A stretch of 64,000 nucleotides of DNA from Psychrobacter piscatorii (GCF_904846415.1 NZ_CAJHAR010000004.1:1-64000), one strand, 5' to 3'. Shown: positions 19,679 through 29,123, numbered from the stretch's first letter. A program made the numbers and translations. The notes: generated by a model from the letters alone, not told the origin.

Positions 19679-19721
19679 TCAAACTTAATACTTATCTGCT
19701 ACATTTGTCCTAACAGCCGAT

Positions 19722-19751
19722 TTACCTTTTCACCAGAGGCTTTGATACAAT
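19722..19751 (+). promoter_or_regulatory. Possible smpB promoter
   Basis: TTACCT and TACAAT are spaced 18 bases apart, about 130 bases before the smpB start. The match is moderate only. Confidence 0.35.
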
Positions 19752-19879
19752 AGACGGTTCGACTCATCTGACTTATAATCCAAATAAAATTCAATACCAT
19801 TGAATGGGTTAAGATGAGGAATTAGTAGGACTGGTCAAATAAGGCGCCTGTGTTTTTAGGCAATCCTTATGGAGAAATT

Positions 19880-20356
19880 ATGTCAAAAAAATCAAAAAAA
19901 CCTGATAATCAGATTTGCGCTAATAAAAAAGCGCGTCATGAATATTTTATCGAAGAAACCTTTGAAGCAGGGTTAGCACTACAAGGCTGGGAAGTCAAAG
20001 CTATCCGTGCAGGAAAAATGACCATCACTGAAGCGTACGTCATATTTCGCAATAACGAAGCTTTCTTATTTGGTGCGCACATTCAGCCATTACTGTCGAG
20101 CTCAACGCACGTTAGTCCAGACAGTATTCGTACCCGTAAACTGCTGCTCAATCGCCGTGAAATCGAAAAACTGTCTGGAGCAATCAATCAAAAAGGTTAC
20201 GCTTGCGTACCGCTGTCTTGCTACTGGAAAAACTCGCTAGTGAAATGCCAGATTGGCCTAGCACTAGGTAAAAAGCAGCATGATAAGCGTAAGACGCTAA
20301 AAGATCGTGACTGGGAACGTGATAAGCAGCGCGGCTTTAAACAGCATTTAGATTAA
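19880..20356 (+). CDS. smpB: SsrA-binding protein SmpB
   Basis: SmpB binds tmRNA and brings it to stalled ribosomes for trans-translation. The start at ATG 19880 (158 residues) is preceded by GGAG and gives [20 protein letters not shown]; a GTG ten codons upstream is open but unlikely. Family motifs: '[21 protein letters not shown]', 'RAGK', and the basic C-terminal tail KKQHDKR...DWERDKQR. The tmRNA gene itself is not in the window. Confidence 0.97.
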   Translation: MSKKSKKPDNQICANKKARHEYFIEETFEAGLALQGWEVKAIRAGKMTITEAYVIFRNNEAFLFGAHIQPLLSSSTHVSPDSIRTRKLLLNRREIEKLSGAINQKGYACVPLSCYWKNSLVKCQIGLALGKKQHDKRKTLKDRDWERDKQRGFKQHLD

Positions 20357-20377
20357 GCGTTATTTAGTCTATATATC

Positions 20378-20416
20378 AAAAAGGACGGCTCAGCAAATAT
20401 TGAGCCGTCCTTTTTT
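20378..20416 (+). terminator. Terminator of smpB
   Basis: A perfect 12-bp stem (AGGACGGCTCA region / TGAGCCGTCCT) with an eight-base loop, flanked by A5 and T6; it can act in both directions and also ends the convergent RarD-like gene region. Confidence 0.92.
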
Positions 20417-20489
20417 ATACCTTATTAATGCTCATAACTATTAACTAATAATACTCGTTATTGACAATACTCATTAACTAACTAGCTAC

Positions 20490-21509
20490 TTACGCGACCT
20501 GTCCTTTGATCGCCAATGGCACACTTTTACGAGCGCGAAGCTGCTTTATCCCATGAGCAATCAAACAAGCAATGCCTAACCAGATCAACCCATAGCTATA
20601 AATCATCGCTGATTCAAACGGATTACCAAGTACCGTCACCGCCAATATAAATAGCAATGCAGGTTCTATATAACTCATCATGCCATAAATATTGACTGGT
20701 AGCATTTGGCTGGCATCAATATTGGTTTTCATTGCTAGGATACTCAAAACGCCAAGACCGACTAACATCATGATCAAAAATCCAGACCCTGCCACCATTA
20801 CCAAATTACTGGGTGCAACAAAGTATAAATAACCGAGCGCAAATGGGGCAAACAAGGTCAGATCGACTAGCATACCTGTGATGGCGTCAATGCCTTGGAG
20901 TCTACGCACGATATAATATATCGGATAAGTACCACACACCCACAACGTCGCCCAAGAGACACTCTGCGTACGGATGATCTCACTAAACACCCCTACCGCC
21001 GCAAATGCAACTGCCAGCCACTGTAGACGACTGAGCTTTTCGCCAAACAGCAGGCAACCGAACACCACCATCATGAGTGGAAACAAAAAATAGCCCATGG
21101 CGGTTTGGACGCCCTGCCCATTAACTGGTGCCCACATAAATAGCCAAAGCTGACTCAAAAATATCGGCGTAGGTAGTAGCAGCCATGCCCACTGTTTGAA
21201 CGAGCGCAGCGCACGCAATTTGTCGATGTGCATACTCAGCCTACCGCTCACCAATAAATAGCCGACCAGCACCGCCCACATTGCTAGCATCCGCCAGATA
21301 AACACTTGCGTGCCTGACAAAGGCGTCAGAAAGCTGCTGTATGCATAGAGCACGCCAAACAAGATATTGGATAAGATGGCAAATGATACTCCCAACATCA
21401 ACGTCCGTTGCTGCGCGTTACCAGTCGTCCAAATCGCAGGCAATGGCAAACGTGAAGCAGTGGTTGCTAGCGCATTAGCGAATACATTGGAGAGCATTGA
21501 GATAGACAT
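20490..21509 (-). CDS. RarD-like EamA-family permease
   Basis: A 339-residue membrane protein (from ATG 21509) with about ten hydrophobic segments arranged as two EamA-like halves, and the conserved early block 'GVSFAILSNILFGVLYAYSSFL'. RarD and relatives belong to the drug/metabolite transporter superfamily; the substrate here cannot be read from sequence. A TTG 13 codons upstream is open but unlikely. The gene is divergent from an Lrp/AsnC regulator across a 245-bp AT-rich region, an arrangement that often means control of an amino-acid or metabolite exporter. Confidence 0.82.
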   Translation of the reverse strand: MSISMLSNVFANALATTASRLPLPAIWTTGNAQQRTLMLGVSFAILSNILFGVLYAYSSFLTPLSGTQVFIWRMLAMWAVLVGYLLVSGRLSMHIDKLRALRSFKQWAWLLLPTPIFLSQLWLFMWAPVNGQGVQTAMGYFLFPLMMVVFGCLLFGEKLSRLQWLAVAFAAVGVFSEIIRTQSVSWATLWVCGTYPIYYIVRRLQGIDAITGMLVDLTLFAPFALGYLYFVAPSNLVMVAGSGFLIMMLVGLGVLSILAMKTNIDASQMLPVNIYGMMSYIEPALLFILAVTVLGNPFESAMIYSYGLIWLGIACLIAHGIKQLRARKSVPLAIKGQVA

Positions 21510-21640
21510 GATAAGCACCCTAGCTATTAATAGATGATAAAAAAACAATTGCTAGCTCTTTTTTTTAAAGCAGCTCTGATTGGTACGGACTATTTTACTA
21601 GGGTGCTTTGATATATTATTTCTATAAAAACTTATTTATG

Positions 21641-21691
21641 GATAAATTTATCAAAATAATGTCATATAAATAACTATTTTCTTAAATTTAA
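21641..21691. promoter_or_regulatory. Candidate operator palindromes between rarD-like and lrp-like genes
   Basis: GATAAATTTATC (21641-21652) is a perfect 12-bp palindrome and TTAAATTTAA (21682-21691) a perfect 10-bp one, about 41 bases apart. They lie in the shared promoter region. Lrp-family proteins favour AT-rich imperfect palindromes, so these are plausible sites; AT richness alone also makes such palindromes more likely by chance. Confidence 0.35.
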
Positions 21692-21754
21692 ATTATTAGT
21701 GATAATATTTATAATCAATAACCTAGCAATAACAATTAATGAAGGTACATTATC

Positions 21755-22222
21755 ATGAGCCATATTCTAGACAGCACTGATAAAGCCATTTTAAATCTGT
21801 TACAAGACGATGCGACATTACCGCTTAAAACTGTCGCAGAACGAGTGCACGTATCTATTGCGACAGCTCAGCGTCGTATTCAAGCATTGATAGACAGCGG
21901 CGTGATTACCAAGCAAGTCGCCATCGTTAATCCCAACAAAGTGGGCTACGGTCTGACCGCAGTGGTGATGATAGAGATGGAGCGCTCCAATACGTCGATG
22001 CAACATCGATTTGAGCGTTTGATGGATGCGCAGTCGCAAGTGATGAGCTGTTATGAAGTATCTGGCGATTTTGATTTCATGCTGATGGTCAATGCCAAAA
22101 ATATGAGTGACTACCACCAGTTCACCCGCAACTTGCTGACCTACGAAAATAATGTACGCAACTTCAAAAGTCAGTTTGTGATGAACTTTACTAAGAGTGG
22201 GACCAAGATTACCTTAGACTAA
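21755..22222 (+). CDS. Lrp/AsnC family transcriptional regulator
   Basis: A 155-residue regulator. The N-terminal winged helix-turn-helix (about 5-60: 'LDSTDKAILNLLQDDATLPLKTVAERVHVS' pattern) is followed by an AsnC-type ligand-binding RAM domain (about 68-150) with the 'YEVSGDFDFMLMV' signature. Such proteins form octamers and respond to amino acids. GAAGG lies eight bases before the ATG. It is divergent from the RarD-like exporter, its likely target along with itself; the effector is not known. Confidence 0.92.
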   Translation: MSHILDSTDKAILNLLQDDATLPLKTVAERVHVSIATAQRRIQALIDSGVITKQVAIVNPNKVGYGLTAVVMIEMERSNTSMQHRFERLMDAQSQVMSCYEVSGDFDFMLMVNAKNMSDYHQFTRNLLTYENNVRNFKSQFVMNFTKSGTKITLD

Positions 22223-22363
22223 ATACATCTATCTGTATGAGTTGGTATCAGCTTTTTTATTAATAATTGGTGTTTAAACTGCATTCAAAACTTGTAAAAA
22301 ACTAACATAAGTTGGATAATATTAGCAATTTTTATTCACCGTAGTAGACAAGGAAGCCTGAGC

Positions 22364-23116
22364 ATGACCTCTCAACCAGACTACCCTCATAAAACAAACA
22401 GCAGGTACAGCACTCTAAATCAAATAAGCCCAAAAGCATTGATAACAGGAACTATACTGGCTTCAATGCTTGCAATGTCAGGCTGTGCGACCAGCTCATT
22501 GCTAGAAAGTAATAACCATGTCCTCACTACTAAACAAACATTATCAGAAGACCAAATTATTGCCTTTGGCCGTCCAGCGCAGGCATTGCCAAAAACACCA
22601 AATGCGACGATGGTTATCGTTGGTGAAAAAAACAGCTACGTACTCACCCAAGGTGGGACTGAGATGATCAGTTTGCTTAGCAATCTGACGCAAAAAAACA
22701 TCCACGTTGACAATGACATGAATTTTTATGTACCTAATAACGATGGATATTTCCAAGGAGAGATGAGGCTGTCTTATGCCAAACTAAAAGACGAGTTTGG
22801 GCGCACGGATTATCAGTTCTTTTTACAAAATAATGGCCGAGAATGCACATCAGCCAGTGACCAACGTATTGGTGCCCAGCGCTTTTGTTTTAATGTCCCC
22901 GTTAAAGGTGCCATATATCCGCAAGTGAGTAACTTGAGCTTGATTCAGTCAAATTATCGCGCTTTAACCAAGCCTTATACCGTAAGCTTTTATACTCAAA
23001 CGCAGCAAAAAAACACAAACCGTCATGGACCAAATAGTGCGCAAAAACTGGTACTACTTCCCTTTGCGCTCGCTTTTGACGTGGTGACTTTCCCGCTTCA
23101 GCTATTAGATAATTAA
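22364..23116 (+). CDS. Hypothetical lipoprotein
   Basis: A 250-residue protein of unknown function. A hydrophobic stretch near residues 26-40 ends in the lipobox LAMSGC (Cys near 41), so it is probably a lipoprotein; the N-terminus before it is unusually long for a signal peptide (about 24 polar residues), and a later start is possible though no internal Met precedes the hydrophobic part closely. The last 20 residues contain 'LPFALAFDVVTFPLQL', which recalls the C-terminus of small YceK/YidQ-type lipoproteins, a weak resemblance. Two Cys (near 162 and 173) could form a disulfide. Confidence 0.6.
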   Translation: MTSQPDYPHKTNSRYSTLNQISPKALITGTILASMLAMSGCATSSLLESNNHVLTTKQTLSEDQIIAFGRPAQALPKTPNATMVIVGEKNSYVLTQGGTEMISLLSNLTQKNIHVDNDMNFYVPNNDGYFQGEMRLSYAKLKDEFGRTDYQFFLQNNGRECTSASDQRIGAQRFCFNVPVKGAIYPQVSNLSLIQSNYRALTKPYTVSFYTQTQQKNTNRHGPNSAQKLVLLPFALAFDVVTFPLQLLDN

Positions 23117-23157
23117 AAGCTATTAGCCAACTCGCTGGCTCACCTGAAACCATAAGG

Positions 23158-23195
23158 CACGTTACGAGGCGATATCCGTACTTGCTCGTAACGTG
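23158..23195. repeat. Inverted repeat between convergent genes
   Basis: CACGTTACGAG and CTCGTAACGTG form a perfect 11-bp inverted repeat with a 16-base spacer. It lies between the convergent lipoprotein and amtB-linked genes. No T-tract follows on either side, so it is not a standard terminator, although it may still slow transcription. Confidence 0.6.
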
Positions 23196-23208
23196 CGCAC
23201 TTGGTACG

Positions 23209-23841
23209 TTAAAATAATTTTTCGACGACGGCTTTTGGATAACTTTGCTTGGCCGTTTGTGCTGCTTGAAACAGTATCTCATCAGCTTCTACGGGACCAG
23301 TAATATCGCACAAGCATACGTAGGCAAGTTGCATCAAATTGTTTAACAGGTGCTCATTGTCCGGTACAGGTGGACGATTACCTTCCAAAAACTGATTGAT
23401 ATTGATGTGATGCCCTTTGAAGGTGCGTTCTTGCGAAACAGTTTGGTGCATACTATGAAAAAAGCTGCGACTGTCTGCTGCCGTTAGCTGGTTGCGAAGC
23501 GCTTCTATCACGGTATAAAATGCGAGAACGGGCTCAGAGACAGGTACGGGTACATTGATTGCCTCTTTATGGCCATTGTGACTGTCAGACTCCACTGCCT
23601 GCTGATTGTCCGCTTGCAACGTAGCCCAAAAGCCTTTACGAATTTCAGACTTGTGATCTTGTAGTTCAGGATAGCGCCTTGTCGCATCTAAGATGCACTG
23701 CTGCATCATTTTGACAGAGACAGTCGAGTACTGTTGCCATTGCCTCTTGAGCAAGCGCACCTCTTCAGGATGTAAATACTCTGACAGTACCTCTGCCATT
23801 GCGGACACGGTTTGGTCGACGGATTGAGTATCAATATTCAT
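23209..23841 (-). CDS. Hypothetical protein linked to amtB
   Basis: A 210-residue soluble protein, with no signal peptide or membrane segment and no motif I recognise. It is helical and polar, with a conserved-looking central stretch ('LAFYTVIEALRNQLTAADSRSFFHSMHQ', about 103-130). It begins ten bases after the amtB stop with a strong GGAGAGAG ribosome site, so it is almost certainly co-transcribed with amtB. In many bacteria this position relative to amtB is filled by the PII protein GlnK; this protein does not look like PII (no T-loop motif, twice the length). Confidence 0.75.
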   Translation of the reverse strand: MNIDTQSVDQTVSAMAEVLSEYLHPEEVRLLKRQWQQYSTVSVKMMQQCILDATRRYPELQDHKSEIRKGFWATLQADNQQAVESDSHNGHKEAINVPVPVSEPVLAFYTVIEALRNQLTAADSRSFFHSMHQTVSQERTFKGHHININQFLEGNRPPVPDNEHLLNNLMQLAYVCLCDITGPVEADEILFQAAQTAKQSYPKAVVEKLF

Positions 23842-23851
23842 CAGCTCTCTC

Positions 23852-25231
23852 CTATAAATGCCGCTCTGTTAAACTTTTAGTGTCGAACATTTGCTTTTGA
23901 AACTCAGGGTAGCCAAGCTCTGCATGCTCGGTATAATCAAGACCACGCTGCTCATGTAAGCGGCTGGCCTTTAACCCAAAGCTCATATCGATCAGCTTAT
24001 ACATCACCAGACCCAACCCTAGCCCCCAAACTAACGCCACGCCCACGCCTAGCGCTTGTACGCCCAGCCGTGATAAGTTAAATAAGTCCCCTGTATAAAA
24101 TAATCCAGCCGCGAGTGTGCCCCATGCACCGCCGAATCCATGCACTGCCACTGCTGATACCACGTCGTCTATTTTGAGCTTCAATAATGCCTGTGTGGAT
24201 AAGATATAGACCACGGAGGCGATGGCACCGATGACAACGGCGAAAACAGGCGTCGTCGTGGCACAGCCTGCCGTGATGGATACCAGACCGATCAAACTGG
24301 CGTTGACACTATCACTGAGCAAAATGGCTTTGTTCAGTGTCCGAGCAATCAGCATGTAGCTAACCACCGCACTGACCGCGGCAACAAATGTATTGACGGC
24401 GATTAGACCGACATTGCCAGTAATAGATAACGTCGATCCAGCATTGAAGCCAAACCAACCAAACCATAAGATAAATCCGCCAAGCGCCAATAGCGTCATG
24501 TTATGACCTGCGATGAGTCTTGGCGTGCCATCTGGTGCAAAACGCCCCAATCTTGGCCCAATGATCAAAATACCTGCCAGCGCCAACCAACCCCCGATAG
24601 AATGCACCACTGTCGACCCAGCAAAATCGATAAAGCCAAGCTCAGCTAGCCAACCAGTACCGCCGAAATACCCACCCCACACCCAACTGGCAAACACAGG
24701 ATAGATAAATAGACAGATCAAACAGGCGGCGACTGCATAGCCGATAAACGAGACACGCTCTGCCATGGCACCACTAGCGATGGTCACCGCTGTCGCCGCA
24801 AACATCATCTGAAAGAACATCAGCGCCCAATCCATATTAGACAGATTGACTGGCATAAAATGATCGGTACCGACAAATCCAGAGTTATTGGTACCCATCA
24901 TCAGCCCAAAACCCACCAAATAGAACGCCAGACCACCGATACACATGTCGGTGTAATTCTTCATCATCACATTTACCGCATTCTTTGCGCGCACGGAGCC
25001 GCTCTCTAGTAGCGCAAAACCTGCCTGCATAAAAAACACTAATACCCCGCCCCAGATAATCCAAGCGATGTTTTGATATTCGAGTAGCTGCGCCACCGTC
25101 AATGTGTCTGCCTCCGCAGCTTGTGCACTAGCTATCGTACCAAACAGTAGCGTACTGAGCGCTAATATCTTACCTAGTGATGACTTGAGTAACTTCTCCA
25201 ATACATCCAGCCCAACAGATGATGTTCTCAT
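23852..25231 (-). CDS. amtB: Ammonium transporter AmtB
   Basis: A 459-residue Amt/Rh channel that conducts ammonium across the inner membrane. The N-terminal signal peptide (to about 'ASAQA', residue 38) is followed by eleven hydrophobic segments. The pore twin histidines are visible in STVVHSIGG and AVAVHGFGGAWG. The start at ATG 25231 has GGAGA four bases upstream; the GTG five codons earlier is less likely. Upstream lies a sigma-54 type promoter (25323-25338), so nitrogen control is expected. An unknown 210-residue gene follows in the operon; no glnK is adjacent. Confidence 0.96.
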   Translation of the reverse strand: MRTSSVGLDVLEKLLKSSLGKILALSTLLFGTIASAQAAEADTLTVAQLLEYQNIAWIIWGGVLVFFMQAGFALLESGSVRAKNAVNVMMKNYTDMCIGGLAFYLVGFGLMMGTNNSGFVGTDHFMPVNLSNMDWALMFFQMMFAATAVTIASGAMAERVSFIGYAVAACLICLFIYPVFASWVWGGYFGGTGWLAELGFIDFAGSTVVHSIGGWLALAGILIIGPRLGRFAPDGTPRLIAGHNMTLLALGGFILWFGWFGFNAGSTLSITGNVGLIAVNTFVAAVSAVVSYMLIARTLNKAILLSDSVNASLIGLVSITAGCATTTPVFAVVIGAIASVVYILSTQALLKLKIDDVVSAVAVHGFGGAWGTLAAGLFYTGDLFNLSRLGVQALGVGVALVWGLGLGLVMYKLIDMSFGLKASRLHEQRGLDYTEHAELGYPEFQKQMFDTKSLTERHL

Positions 25232-25272
25232 TTTATCTCCAAACACTTATCTAGCCGTTCAATTTTTATCGG

Positions 25273-25289
25273 TGCACCATTTTCACTCA
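25273..25289 (-). promoter_or_regulatory. NtrC-like site in the amtB leader
   Basis: On the minus strand TGAGTGAAAATGGTGCA matches 13 of 17 positions of the enteric NtrC consensus TGCACTAAAATGGTGCA, with the right half perfect. It lies between the sigma-54 promoter and the amtB start, downstream of the expected transcription start, which is unusual but possible for an enhancer site. Confidence 0.45.
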
Positions 25290-25322
25290 TTAATGCACAC
25301 AAATAAGCCCTAACGGGGTTGG

Positions 25323-25338
25323 AGCAAAAGCTATGCCA
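25323..25338 (-). promoter_or_regulatory. Sigma-54 (-24/-12) promoter of amtB
   Basis: TGGCATAGCTTTTGCT on the minus strand has GG and GC exactly ten bases apart and fits TGGCACG-N4-TTGCW with two mismatches. The predicted start is near 25312, about 80 bases before the amtB ATG. Confidence 0.75.
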
Positions 25339-25682
25339 AAAGCTATGGATGAAAATTAGAACGGCTAACAAACATGAGAAAACAAATGACCAGTACTGGC
25401 CAAACCCATACTTTGATAACTGTACTTTAACAACCATACTTGCGACGATATGACAGTTCTGCTGAAACCATTTTTACCATTATTTGGCTGGGCTAGCAGC
25501 TTACTTTGCATAAGCAGTTTATCTCGCGCTATCAATAACTTATCGACAATCACCCTTCATAGAATAGGTCGCATAGTGAAGGTGATTCATGTTAAAATGA
25601 GCCCTTTTAAATCAGCCTTTATCATCAGTGATGTATAAGGGTTGTATTTTTAGTGCCATTTTTCTAATTAACAGGTCCGCCC

Positions 25683-28157
25683 ATGTCTGCCGATACCATC
25701 GCCCGCACTGCCTTTAAACAAGGCACCAAGCCACTTTATGATTATGACAAACACTGGGCGAGCTGCTACGAGCCTGCGCCTTACCTGCCGATGAGCCGTA
25801 AGGAAATGGACGATCTGGGCTGGGATGCTTGTGACGTCATCATCATCTCAGGCGATGCTTATGTCGATCACCCAAGCTTTGGTATGGCGATTATCGGTCG
25901 CTTGCTTGAGTCACAAGGCTTTCGCGTCGGCATCATCGCGCAGCCAGATTGGAAGAGCAAAGACGCCTTTATGGAGCTAGGCAAACCCGTCTATGCTTAC
26001 GGCGTGACCGCTGGCAACATGGACAGCATGATCAACCGCTATACCGCCGATCGCAAAATCCGTAGTGATGATGCCTACTCTCCTGGCAACGTGGCTAATA
26101 AACGCCCTGATCGCGCAGCTATCGTTTATAGTCAGCGCTGCCGTGAAGCTTATCCTGATGTGCCGATTATCTTAGGCGGTATTGAGGGCAGCTTACGCCG
26201 TATCGCGCATTATGATTATTGGTCAGACAAAGTTCGCCGTAGTATCCTGCTAGATGCGCGTGCGGATGTCTTACTCTATGGTAATGCTGAGCGCGCTATC
26301 GTCGATGTGGTACATGGTCTGTCGAAAGGCTATAGCTTTGAGCAAATGAGTAAGTTACGCGGCACCTCTTATCTATTGACTCCCACTCGTCGTCATTGGC
26401 AAGCGGATATGACTGAGGTCGCGAGTAACGATGTCGATACCGTTGGCCGTGTCGATCCAATTATCAACCCGTATGTCATGACCGAAGACGTTGATAGCTG
26501 CTCAATTGAGCAGAACAAACCATCGGACTCACCTGTTGGGCAAGCCATGCCGTCATCTATGTCATCACAATATCAGGGTTTTGTCGCTGAGCCAGTCACT
26601 GATAAAATCATCAACGCCGACCAAGTGGACACTGATACCCAAGTGGTACAAATGCGCGGCTTTGACAATGTGTTTGATAAGCCAAAAACCGCCCGTAAGC
26701 ACAAAATCAAGATGCCACCACGTGAGCAAACGGTGATTCGTCTGCCTGATTATGAGCATGTCAAATCTGACCCTGTACTCTATGCCCACGCCAACCGTAT
26801 CTTGCATTTAGAGACCAATCCGGGTAACGCTCGCGCCCTCGTACAGCGTCATAGCAGCGGTGCAGGTAACTCGCATACCTCAATCGATGTCTGGCTGAAC
26901 CCGCCACCGATTCCACTCTCGACAGAAGAGATGGACTATGTGTTTGACTTGCCATATGCCCGCCTACCACACCCAAGCTATGGCGATGCGCGTATCCCTG
27001 CTTATGATATGATTAAATTTTCGGTTAATATCATGCGTGGTTGTTTTGGTGGTTGTACGTTCTGCTCGATCACTGAGCACGAAGGCCGTATTATCCAAAA
27101 CCGCTCAGAAGAATCAATCTTGCGCGAAGTAGAAGCGATTCGTGATACTGCACCCAACTATACTGGCGTGATATCTGATCTTGGTGGCCCAACGGCCAAT
27201 ATGTATCGTCTGAGCTGTAAAGACGAGACGATTGAAAAGAACTGCCGTAAACCGTCTTGCGTCTATCCTGATGTCTGCGAAAATCTACTGACCGATCACA
27301 GTAATTTGACCAAACTATATCGCAAAGCACGTGATATTAAAGGCGTGAAAAAAATCCTGATTGCTTCAGGTTTGCGTTACGATCTGGCGGTAAAAGATCC
27401 TGAATACGTTAAAGAACTGGTCAGCCATCATGTCGGCGGTTATCTCAAGATTGCTCCTGAGCACTCTGAAGAAGGCGTGCTATCAAAGATGATGAAGCCG
27501 GGCATGGGCAGCTACGATCAATTCAAAGCGATGTTTGAGCAGTACAGTCAAGAAGCAGGCAAAGAGCAATATCTGATTCCTTATTTCATCGCCGCCCATC
27601 CGGGTACGAAAGATGAAGACATGATGAACCTTGCGCTGTGGCTAAAAAGTCATGGCTATCGCGCTGACCAAGTACAGGCGTTTTATCCAAGCCCGATGGC
27701 GACTGCGACCACCATGTATCACACGCACAAAGACCCACTACATAAGATCAGCCGTAGTGAAGGTGACATGGATATTGTCAAATCTGGCAAGCAGCGCAAA
27801 CTGCACAAAGCGTTCCTCCGTTATCATGATCCCAAAAACTGGGTACTACTTCGTAAAGCCCTACAAGACATGGGCCGTAGTGACTTGATTGGCAAAAACC
27901 GTGGCTGCTTGATTCCGCCGTTCAATGCAAGCTTAGAAGGTCGCGATGCCGAGCAAAACAGCTATCAATCAGCGCGCAAAAAGAACAGTCGCCTAGGCAA
28001 TGATTCAGTGAAGCGTAGCAACAACTCGTCAAACCCTAATGCAACAGCTAAAGGCGCAGCGGGCAAAAATGCTATCGGTAAAAACACCAAGAAAAAAGTT
28101 AGCAAAGGCAACTTCCAAACTCAGCATACAGGTCTGCCACCGCGCAAAACCAAATAG
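25683..28157 (+). CDS. YgiQ-family radical SAM protein
   Basis: An 824-residue radical SAM enzyme of the YgiQ family. The N-terminal part (about 30-330) has the YgiQ-type region with '[17 protein letters not shown]' and '[20 protein letters not shown]'. The [4Fe-4S]-binding Cys residues are 454, 458 and 461 ([11 protein letters not shown]), followed by '[11 protein letters not shown]'. An insertion rich in polar residues lies around 245-330. The C-terminus (about 750-824) is a basic, Asn/Lys/Ser-rich tail that looks disordered and could bind nucleic acid. The reaction is not established for the family. The start ATG and length (E. coli YgiQ about 739) agree with homologues. Confidence 0.93.
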   Translation: MSADTIARTAFKQGTKPLYDYDKHWASCYEPAPYLPMSRKEMDDLGWDACDVIIISGDAYVDHPSFGMAIIGRLLESQGFRVGIIAQPDWKSKDAFMELGKPVYAYGVTAGNMDSMINRYTADRKIRSDDAYSPGNVANKRPDRAAIVYSQRCREAYPDVPIILGGIEGSLRRIAHYDYWSDKVRRSILLDARADVLLYGNAERAIVDVVHGLSKGYSFEQMSKLRGTSYLLTPTRRHWQADMTEVASNDVDTVGRVDPIINPYVMTEDVDSCSIEQNKPSDSPVGQAMPSSMSSQYQGFVAEPVTDKIINADQVDTDTQVVQMRGFDNVFDKPKTARKHKIKMPPREQTVIRLPDYEHVKSDPVLYAHANRILHLETNPGNARALVQRHSSGAGNSHTSIDVWLNPPPIPLSTEEMDYVFDLPYARLPHPSYGDARIPAYDMIKFSVNIMRGCFGGCTFCSITEHEGRIIQNRSEESILREVEAIRDTAPNYTGVISDLGGPTANMYRLSCKDETIEKNCRKPSCVYPDVCENLLTDHSNLTKLYRKARDIKGVKKILIASGLRYDLAVKDPEYVKELVSHHVGGYLKIAPEHSEEGVLSKMMKPGMGSYDQFKAMFEQYSQEAGKEQYLIPYFIAAHPGTKDEDMMNLALWLKSHGYRADQVQAFYPSPMATATTMYHTHKDPLHKISRSEGDMDIVKSGKQRKLHKAFLRYHDPKNWVLLRKALQDMGRSDLIGKNRGCLIPPFNASLEGRDAEQNSYQSARKKNSRLGNDSVKRSNNSSNPNATAKGAAGKNAIGKNTKKKVSKGNFQTQHTGLPPRKTK

Positions 28158-28504
28158 CTGATTGAGAAGCTACTGTGTAAAGCATCGCTTTGACGATATA
28201 AAATAATATAAAAACACGGTCTAAACGTAGGTCGTGTTCAGTGAATAAAAAAGCACCTATCAGCGCTCAGTTGATAGGTGCTTTTTTGTCTGACTTATTA
28301 ACGAATAAAATTCAAATGATTATCGTTTATCTTTCAATATGTTGGCGATGGTAAGTTACATTAGTCAGCGATTGGGTAACGAAGCTAATAGGTAATGAAC
28401 AATTTCTAACACGGCAATACTTCGTTTTCGCTACTATAAGCCTCATATGCTAAACGCATTATTAAGAACAAGTAAATGACACCAGTAATACTTTGGAGAG
28501 AACG
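28158..28504. other. 347-bp intergenic region
   Basis: It contains the YgiQ-gene terminator (28246-28287) and the leader of the MliC-like gene. No promoter with a clear -35/-10 pair, no RNA gene and no plausible short gene were seen in the rest. Confidence 0.5.
28246..28287 (+). terminator. Terminator after the YgiQ-like gene
   Basis: A stem GCACCTATCA / TTGATAGGTGC with an eight-base loop, flanked by A6 and T6. Confidence 0.92.
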
Positions 28505-28915
28505 ATGAATACCATCACTAAAATTGCAACTGCCCTACCTGCGCTTGCCCTACTTAGCGCTTGTGCGACTACCGCACCAACTACCCCAGATGCAACTGAT
28601 ACCCCTGCGCCAGAAAAAGTCACTGCCGCTTATGATCGCATGGCAGCAGCCCCATATACCTGTACCGATGGTAGCACCATCATGGCAAAGCAGTCTATTA
28701 ACAAAAAGCAAGTCATGCTCAATGCCACCTTACCTAAAGTAAAATGGACAGAGCAAAAGCTCGTCTTAAACGGTGATGTAAAAGGTGACGTCGCAAGCTA
28801 TGTCAACGACTCAAATCCAAAAGCAGTCTATGCATGGCACATGAAAGGTGACAAAGGTATCTTTGCGATGAAATGGGCAAGTGGTCAAGAATATAAAGTA
28901 AACTGCCAACTCTAA
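28505..28915 (+). CDS. Lipoprotein, possibly MliC-like lysozyme inhibitor
   Basis: A 136-residue lipoprotein from the ATG at 28505 (GGAGAG five bases upstream). The signal peptide ends in the lipobox LLSAC (Cys about 20), followed by a Thr/Pro-rich linker. The mature domain has the order seen in MliC-type inhibitors of C-type lysozyme: 'YTCTDGSTI', a middle strand, and 'AWHMKGDKGIFAMKW...YKVNC', with two Cys that would pair. The central 'SGxRY' motif of MliC is not clear, so the family call is tentative. It would sit on the periplasmic face of a membrane. It has its own terminator. Confidence 0.65.
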   Translation: MNTITKIATALPALALLSACATTAPTTPDATDTPAPEKVTAAYDRMAAAPYTCTDGSTIMAKQSINKKQVMLNATLPKVKWTEQKLVLNGDVKGDVASYVNDSNPKAVYAWHMKGDKGIFAMKWASGQEYKVNCQL

Positions 28916-28948
28916 TCAATCAAAGATAAGCAGAAATCTATAAAAAAT

Positions 28949-28979
28949 AAAACAGTCACCCTAGAGTGGCTGTTTTTTT
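28949..28979 (+). terminator. Terminator after the MliC-like gene
   Basis: ACAGTCACC-CTAGA-GTGGCTGT stem (one T-G pair) followed by seven T; A-rich on the left. Confidence 0.82.
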
Positions 28980-29123
28980 ATGCGTGCTTTTTATAAATCT
29001 TGTCTGTCTGATATTTTTATAACCATGACTTGTTTGTCTCATTTCGCTAGAGAACCATCAAAAAAGCTGTCAAAATAGCCTTAGCACACATTAATGATGA
29101 TCAATAATAAAAAGGATAATCCG

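Larger units (their letters stand above)
25232..25682. other. 451-bp intergenic region between amtB and the YgiQ-like gene
   Basis: This divergent region holds the amtB sigma-54 promoter and an NtrC-like site (listed separately) and must contain the promoter of the radical SAM gene, for which TTAAAAT near 25593 is a possible -10 without a good -35. Open frames here (for example 25450-25638) lack ribosome sites and family resemblance. Nothing else is recognised. Confidence 0.5.

Noticed and set aside
25450..25638. 62-codon open frame between amtB and the YgiQ-like gene
   Set aside because: No ribosome site, no family resemblance, and it lies in a promoter region.
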